Under the pieces are notes generated by a model. It worked only from the letters and a program-made list of their open reading frames with translations. It did not search any database and was not told the DNA's origin. A stretch of DNA of 10,018 nucleotides from contig JAEOSR010000084.1 in the NCBI GenBank assembly GCA_016840285.1, positions 1-10,018 of the forward strand, read 5' to 3'. A program made the position numbers and the translations under genes. The DNA comes from Candidatus Hodarchaeota archaeon (GTDB lineage Archaea; Asgardarchaeota; Heimdallarchaeia; Hodarchaeales; Hodarchaeaceae). Of the stretch, positions 6,909-10,018 are shown in pieces; the first letter of the stretch is position 1; each line of letters opens with the position of its first letter.

Positions 6909-7631
6909 ATGACAGAACGACTTTATTTAACTGATTGTTATATCCGAGAATTTACAGGAACAATCATTGAGATACTCCCGAATGGGATAATTCTAGACCA
7001 ATCTGCCTTCTATCCTGAGAGTGGAGGTCAGCTAGGAGACCAAGGAATATTAAAATCAGAAAATGGGAAGATCGTAGTAAAAAATACTCGACAACAACAA
7101 AGAAAAGTCATTCACGAGACAGAATCCATCGAAGGGTTGGAAGTAGGAATGCAAATCCAAGGGGAATTGGATTGGTATCGTAGGTATAAGATGATGCGAG
7201 CCCATACAGCTCAGCATTGCATAAGTCGATTTTTTCAGGTTAATTGGCATGCGGAGACAGTCAGCAATAAGCTGAAAACTAGCATAAACAGGCTAGATCT
7301 ATCTCCTTTATCAAAGATTCCCTTGGAAGAATTGAAGGAAATTTCAGCGCAAATTAACAAATTAATTTCAAGTAAAATGCCAGTCTCGATTTCGTTCCTC
7401 CCCCGAAAGGAAGCCATCACCTTTCTTAAAGACAAAGAGTATCAAACACAATATCTTGACATGGTTCCGAAATCCGTTCAAGAATTTAGGATTATCTCTA
7501 TAGATAATTATGATTGGGCTGCGTGTGCTGGTACACATGTCCAAAATACCTCAGAAATCGGCCTCATCTCCCTGGAAAAGACAGTAAATAAGGGAAAATT
7601 GCGAGAGAGAATATATTATTCTTTGAGTTAA
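6909..7631 (+). CDS. alaX: Alanyl-tRNA editing protein AlaX, medium (AlaX-M) type
   Basis: A free-standing relative of the AlaRS editing domain that hydrolyses mischarged tRNA-Ala, typically Ser-tRNA-Ala and sometimes Gly-tRNA-Ala, in the cytosol. The four zinc-site residues are all present: HTAQH gives H99 and H103, and CAGTH gives C206 and H210. The N-terminal beta-rich domain keeps the FYPESGGQLGDQG motif (34-46), including the GGQ at 39-41. This marks the AlaX-M/L forms rather than the short AlaX-S. At 240 residues it fits AlaX-M and lacks the C-terminal extension of AlaX-L. The reading frame is intact with no missing catalytic residue. The ATG at 6909 comes 20 nt after the preceding gene, has no Shine-Dalgarno, and no separate promoter is apparent, so it likely lies in an operon with the two unknown genes upstream. 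Confidence 0.93.
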   Translation: MTERLYLTDCYIREFTGTIIEILPNGIILDQSAFYPESGGQLGDQGILKSENGKIVVKNTRQQQRKVIHETESIEGLEVGMQIQGELDWYRRYKMMRAHTAQHCISRFFQVNWHAETVSNKLKTSINRLDLSPLSKIPLEELKEISAQINKLISSKMPVSISFLPRKEAITFLKDKEYQTQYLDMVPKSVQEFRIISIDNYDWAACAGTHVQNTSEIGLISLEKTVNKGKLRERIYYSLS

Positions 7632-7675
7632 CTGAAAAATTGTAATAAATTACACTAATATACTAATTGACAATG

Positions 7676-7683
7676 TATAAAAA
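7676..7683 (+). promoter_or_regulatory. TATA box of the PEPCK gene
   Basis: TATAAAAA is the best TATA match in this stretch. It would start transcription near 7705, leaving about a 28-nt leader before the ATG at 7733. It lies inside the reading frame if the upstream ATG (7673) is used, which argues against that start. Confidence 0.45.
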
Positions 7684-7732
7684 TTGCTCCAATCTTAGAA
7701 TTCAAGGATATATTTGCCCTATTTATCAAAGA

Positions 7733-9715
7733 ATGAGTTTGATTAAATTGAGTAATGAATCAAATGGCACTTTCAATGTTGGTTTTGGTTGTCAGCTTTC
7801 TAAAGCCCAAATTACTTTAGATCCAGACCATAATTGGTTCCGAAATAACCTCAAACCTTACTATGTTGTCACAAAGGATTATCAATATCTTTTCGGCTCA
7901 ACTCAACCTGGACGACGTCCAGATAGGGCTTATTACATGGTGCCAGAAAATTATCGGCTTGGTAAGGGACAGAAACCCTTTGATCGAGAACGAGGCAAAA
8001 AACTCTTCGAAGTGGTTCTTCGTTATTTACAAGAGGAAAAAGTACCAGTGATTGTACAACATGGTATCCAAGGGGAACATGGTTATGAAGTTGGGCTCCG
8101 TGTAATCATTAGCGTCAAAAATATGCATAGTGCTTATATCGGATGGTTTGGTAAACTTATGATTTTCCCCCCAAAAGAGAATCAACATATTGATTGTTGG
8201 AACTTCATTGTCCAAGAAAATCTACCTTTAAAGTATGTTAATGAAATCAGGAAGTTCTGGCCAACATTTGATCAAAATGAGCCCATGACCCTCTACGACC
8301 TCACAGATATCGATCAGAATCAACGTCGTGTCATAAGTTTAAGGGTTGATTATTTTGGTGGGGCTTATAAAAAGCCAAATTTAACTTTGGTTTGGAATAA
8401 AGCTGAATCAGATGGATTTATCTCCTATCATGCTGGAATGACTTCAGATAGAGTCATTAAAGGACTTTCAGGAACGGGAAAGACAACATTAACCGTTGGC
8501 CCTGAATTAGAGCAGGACGATGCCTGCGTGGGTAAGGTAATTCGAAATCTGGATACGAATAGAATTGAGAAAGTGCAATTAATTGGACTAGAAGCAGCTT
8601 CGTATGCTAAATCTCAAGATCTCAGCCCAAAAAGCCCTGAATGGCCAGGTCTTATGAAATCCCGTGAAATTGATCAGAATGGCAATAGACCAGTGGTACT
8701 TGCTCAAAATATCGACTGTGAAAACGTTGAATATCAATTCAAGAAGATAAATGGTTATACAGTTAAAATTCCAGTAGTTAAACCAGAAAAAAAACTGGGT
8801 TCATTATCATGTACTCGCTATCATAGCTCTGGAACTACAAATGGTCGTTTTATCTTTCTATTCTCTGAATTAAATAAAGATTGGGGAAAAAGTGACACAC
8901 CTCGTTATCTGAAAACAGTTGTTCTTTCTATGAAACGTTTCGATCTTCTCGATCCAATGTTTCGTGTCACAGATCCCATATTAGCAACAGCTTTGGATTC
9001 ATCAGTAGAATCAATTATTACATCTGCTGTAGCTGAACAGAAACCTGGAACACGTGTTCGTTCCTATTCTGCGACCGACTTCATGGCACGAGAGCAATGT
9101 CATCAAGCATTACTGAAACTGGAAATGTATAAGGATCTTGGATTATTTCTTGACGGAAAATTAGTATTTTTAGTAACGAATGCTGGTACTATCGGCGAAC
9201 ACGATATCAATGGGAACCAAATTCGTATCAAAAATAGTAAAGGAACAATCGTACCTAAGATTGATCAGCATACTGGAAAAGTTTTGAAAAATGAATTAGG
9301 GGAAGTAATATATCAAGGTCAAGGAGAAAAAATCACAGTTCAAGATACAAAGAAGTTACTAGATCTCGGTGAACACCGAAAAATCACGAATTGGATCCCC
9401 CACCCAGTATACGGCGATAGTATTTTACTACCTGATCCGAAAGAGCTGGAAACTAAATGGGGAATGAAAGAGTTTACTACACGATTTAATCGTTTGAGGT
9501 ATTATACGGTAGGCCAATTCATTGATTTTACACTGCGTGATATAAAAGAACGTACACAATTTCTAGAGAATTTGTTTAAAGGACAAGAGTGTGAGGCAGA
9601 ATTAGATGAGGTTATTCATGTTTGGCAGAATTATAGAATTCCTGATCCGATAACAATCGAAAATTATTATCGGAAATATTACTCGGATTTTGGAAAATAT
9701 TATTCTGATTTCTGA
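7733..9715 (+). CDS. pckA: Phosphoenolpyruvate carboxykinase (ATP type), divergent
   Basis: Catalyses oxaloacetate + ATP to PEP + CO2 + ADP, the entry to gluconeogenesis. Numbered from this start (660 residues): PGRRPDR (59-65) parallels the substrate-binding GRSPKDK; a 117-145 block matches the RVI..WH..F core; YFGGAYKK (207-214) holds the catalytic lysines; H233 is the metal-site histidine; the P-loop GLSGTGKTTL is 244-253; the metal aspartates are D262-D263; LEAASYAK (286-293) and CTRY (R362) follow; LVTNAGTIG (480-488) and WIPHPVYGD (554-562) align with the C-terminal ATP domain. It is about 120 residues longer than the E. coli enzyme, mainly through insertions between D263 and R362 and near 500-540. 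The open frame extends to TTG 7667 and ATG 7673. I prefer ATG 7733, because a strong TATA box lies inside the extension and its residues are Cys-rich and unlike the family. It appears to be a single transcription unit. Superfamily membership is firm; ATP as phosphate donor is inferred from the P-loop type. Confidence 0.85.
   Translation: MSLIKLSNESNGTFNVGFGCQLSKAQITLDPDHNWFRNNLKPYYVVTKDYQYLFGSTQPGRRPDRAYYMVPENYRLGKGQKPFDRERGKKLFEVVLRYLQEEKVPVIVQHGIQGEHGYEVGLRVIISVKNMHSAYIGWFGKLMIFPPKENQHIDCWNFIVQENLPLKYVNEIRKFWPTFDQNEPMTLYDLTDIDQNQRRVISLRVDYFGGAYKKPNLTLVWNKAESDGFISYHAGMTSDRVIKGLSGTGKTTLTVGPELEQDDACVGKVIRNLDTNRIEKVQLIGLEAASYAKSQDLSPKSPEWPGLMKSREIDQNGNRPVVLAQNIDCENVEYQFKKINGYTVKIPVVKPEKKLGSLSCTRYHSSGTTNGRFIFLFSELNKDWGKSDTPRYLKTVVLSMKRFDLLDPMFRVTDPILATALDSSVESIITSAVAEQKPGTRVRSYSATDFMAREQCHQALLKLEMYKDLGLFLDGKLVFLVTNAGTIGEHDINGNQIRIKNSKGTIVPKIDQHTGKVLKNELGEVIYQGQGEKITVQDTKKLLDLGEHRKITNWIPHPVYGDSILLPDPKELETKWGMKEFTTRFNRLRYYTVGQFIDFTLRDIKERTQFLENLFKGQECEAELDEVIHVWQNYRIPDPITIENYYRKYYSDFGKYYSDF
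9671..9712 (+). repeat. Imperfect 21-bp tandem duplication at the PEPCK C-terminus
   Basis: Two adjacent 21-nt units, identical at 16 of 21 positions by my count, encode RKYYSDF then GKYYSDF just before the stop. It is an in-frame duplication that has had time to diverge. The tyrosine-rich tail has no counterpart in the E. coli enzyme. Confidence 0.7.
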
Positions 9716-9729
9716 TCTTTCTTTTCTCT
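9716..9729 (+). terminator. Pyrimidine-rich terminator after PEPCK
   Basis: TCTTTCTTTTCTCT directly follows the stop codon. T-rich tracts at this position are typical of archaeal intrinsic termination. No hairpin is needed and none is obvious. Confidence 0.4.
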
Positions 9730-9835
9730 AAGGTAACTTAAACTATGAATTAATTCCTTAGAAAACAGTAAAGTTAAAAGTTATTATCGTATTATATCCT
9801 CAACTAAGCCAAATCTCACTTGATGATTCCCTTAA

Positions 9836-9844
9836 CATAAAAAG
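9836..9844 (+). promoter_or_regulatory. TATA box of the small-protein gene
   Basis: CATAAAAAG is centred about 36 nt before the ATG at 9876. It would start transcription near 9866 with about a 10-nt leader. The spacing is good for an archaeal promoter. Confidence 0.4.
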
Positions 9845-9875
9845 CTTAGTTAGGATCAAATGAAGGATTTTAATC

Positions 9876-10016
9876 ATGTCTGATGAAGAAAAAAAAATAC
9901 CACCTGATCTAAAAAAAGAGTTACTTAAGAAAACTAGTGAAGACGGATACCATAGCATCGAAGATGCTAAAGCAAAACTAGAAGGGAAAATACCCACCAA
10001 ACCAAAAGAGGAATAG
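9876..10016 (+). CDS. Small charged protein, 46 residues, function unknown
   Basis: A complete short frame from ATG to TAG, ending two bases before the window edge. The product is very hydrophilic, dominated by Lys, Glu and Asp, with one Tyr and one His near the middle and a proline/lysine-rich tail. There is no membrane segment and no cysteine. A central stretch (about residues 11-36) could form amphipathic helix. The gene has a well-placed TATA box, and GAAGGA lies 8 nt before the start. Codon and residue composition look like coding sequence, unlike the opposite-strand frame, which is Ser/Phe-rich. I do not recognise a family. It is separated from PEPCK by 160 bp and a T-rich tract, so it is probably its own unit or the start of one continuing past the window. 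Confidence 0.6.
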   Translation: MSDEEKKIPPDLKKELLKKTSEDGYHSIEDAKAKLEGKIPTKPKEE

Positions 10017-10018
10017 CA

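Noticed and set aside
9800..10000. Minus-strand open frame of 66 codons
   Set aside because: Ser/Phe-rich composition typical of the antisense of a Lys/Glu-rich gene; the plus-strand 46-residue frame explains the sequence better.

Overview
This AT-rich window looks archaeal. Several genes lack a Shine-Dalgarno sequence and instead have TATA-like boxes that would give short-leader or leaderless transcripts. It also carries a free-standing AlaX editing protein. The lineage cannot be fixed from sequence alone; an Asgard-like or other mesophilic archaeon is a guess. I see no rRNA, tRNA, CRISPR array, insertion sequence or prophage, so this reads as ordinary chromosome with several uncharacterised proteins.

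Left part (1-5544), all on the minus strand. From right to left in reading order: a DUF1405/YpjA-type multipass membrane protein (4894-5544); a long non-coding gap of about 390 bp; isoleucyl-tRNA synthetase (1546-4503) with very unusual class I signature motifs; and a 465-residue protein (1-1398) with an N-terminal cysteine cluster and a C-terminal two-helix membrane hairpin resembling CorA in layout only.

Right part (5665-10018), all on the plus strand. A divergent intergenic region (5545-5664) starts a tight three-gene run: a basic helical protein built of three related repeats (5665-6255), an unrecognised helical protein (6292-6888), and an AlaX alanyl-tRNA editing hydrolase (6909-7631). 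Gaps are 36 and 20 nt, so co-transcription is likely. Next comes an ATP-type phosphoenolpyruvate carboxykinase homologue (7733-9715) behind its own TATA box, with most active-site residues kept but some nucleotide and CO2-site positions changed. The window ends with a complete 46-residue charged small protein (9876-10016).

Functionally, two genes guard isoleucine and alanine decoding (IleRS with its editing domain, and AlaX), and one sits at the oxaloacetate/PEP node of central carbon metabolism. Nothing shows that these form one system. The best leads are the atypical IleRS, the repeat protein and helical protein linked to AlaX, and the divergent PEPCK.
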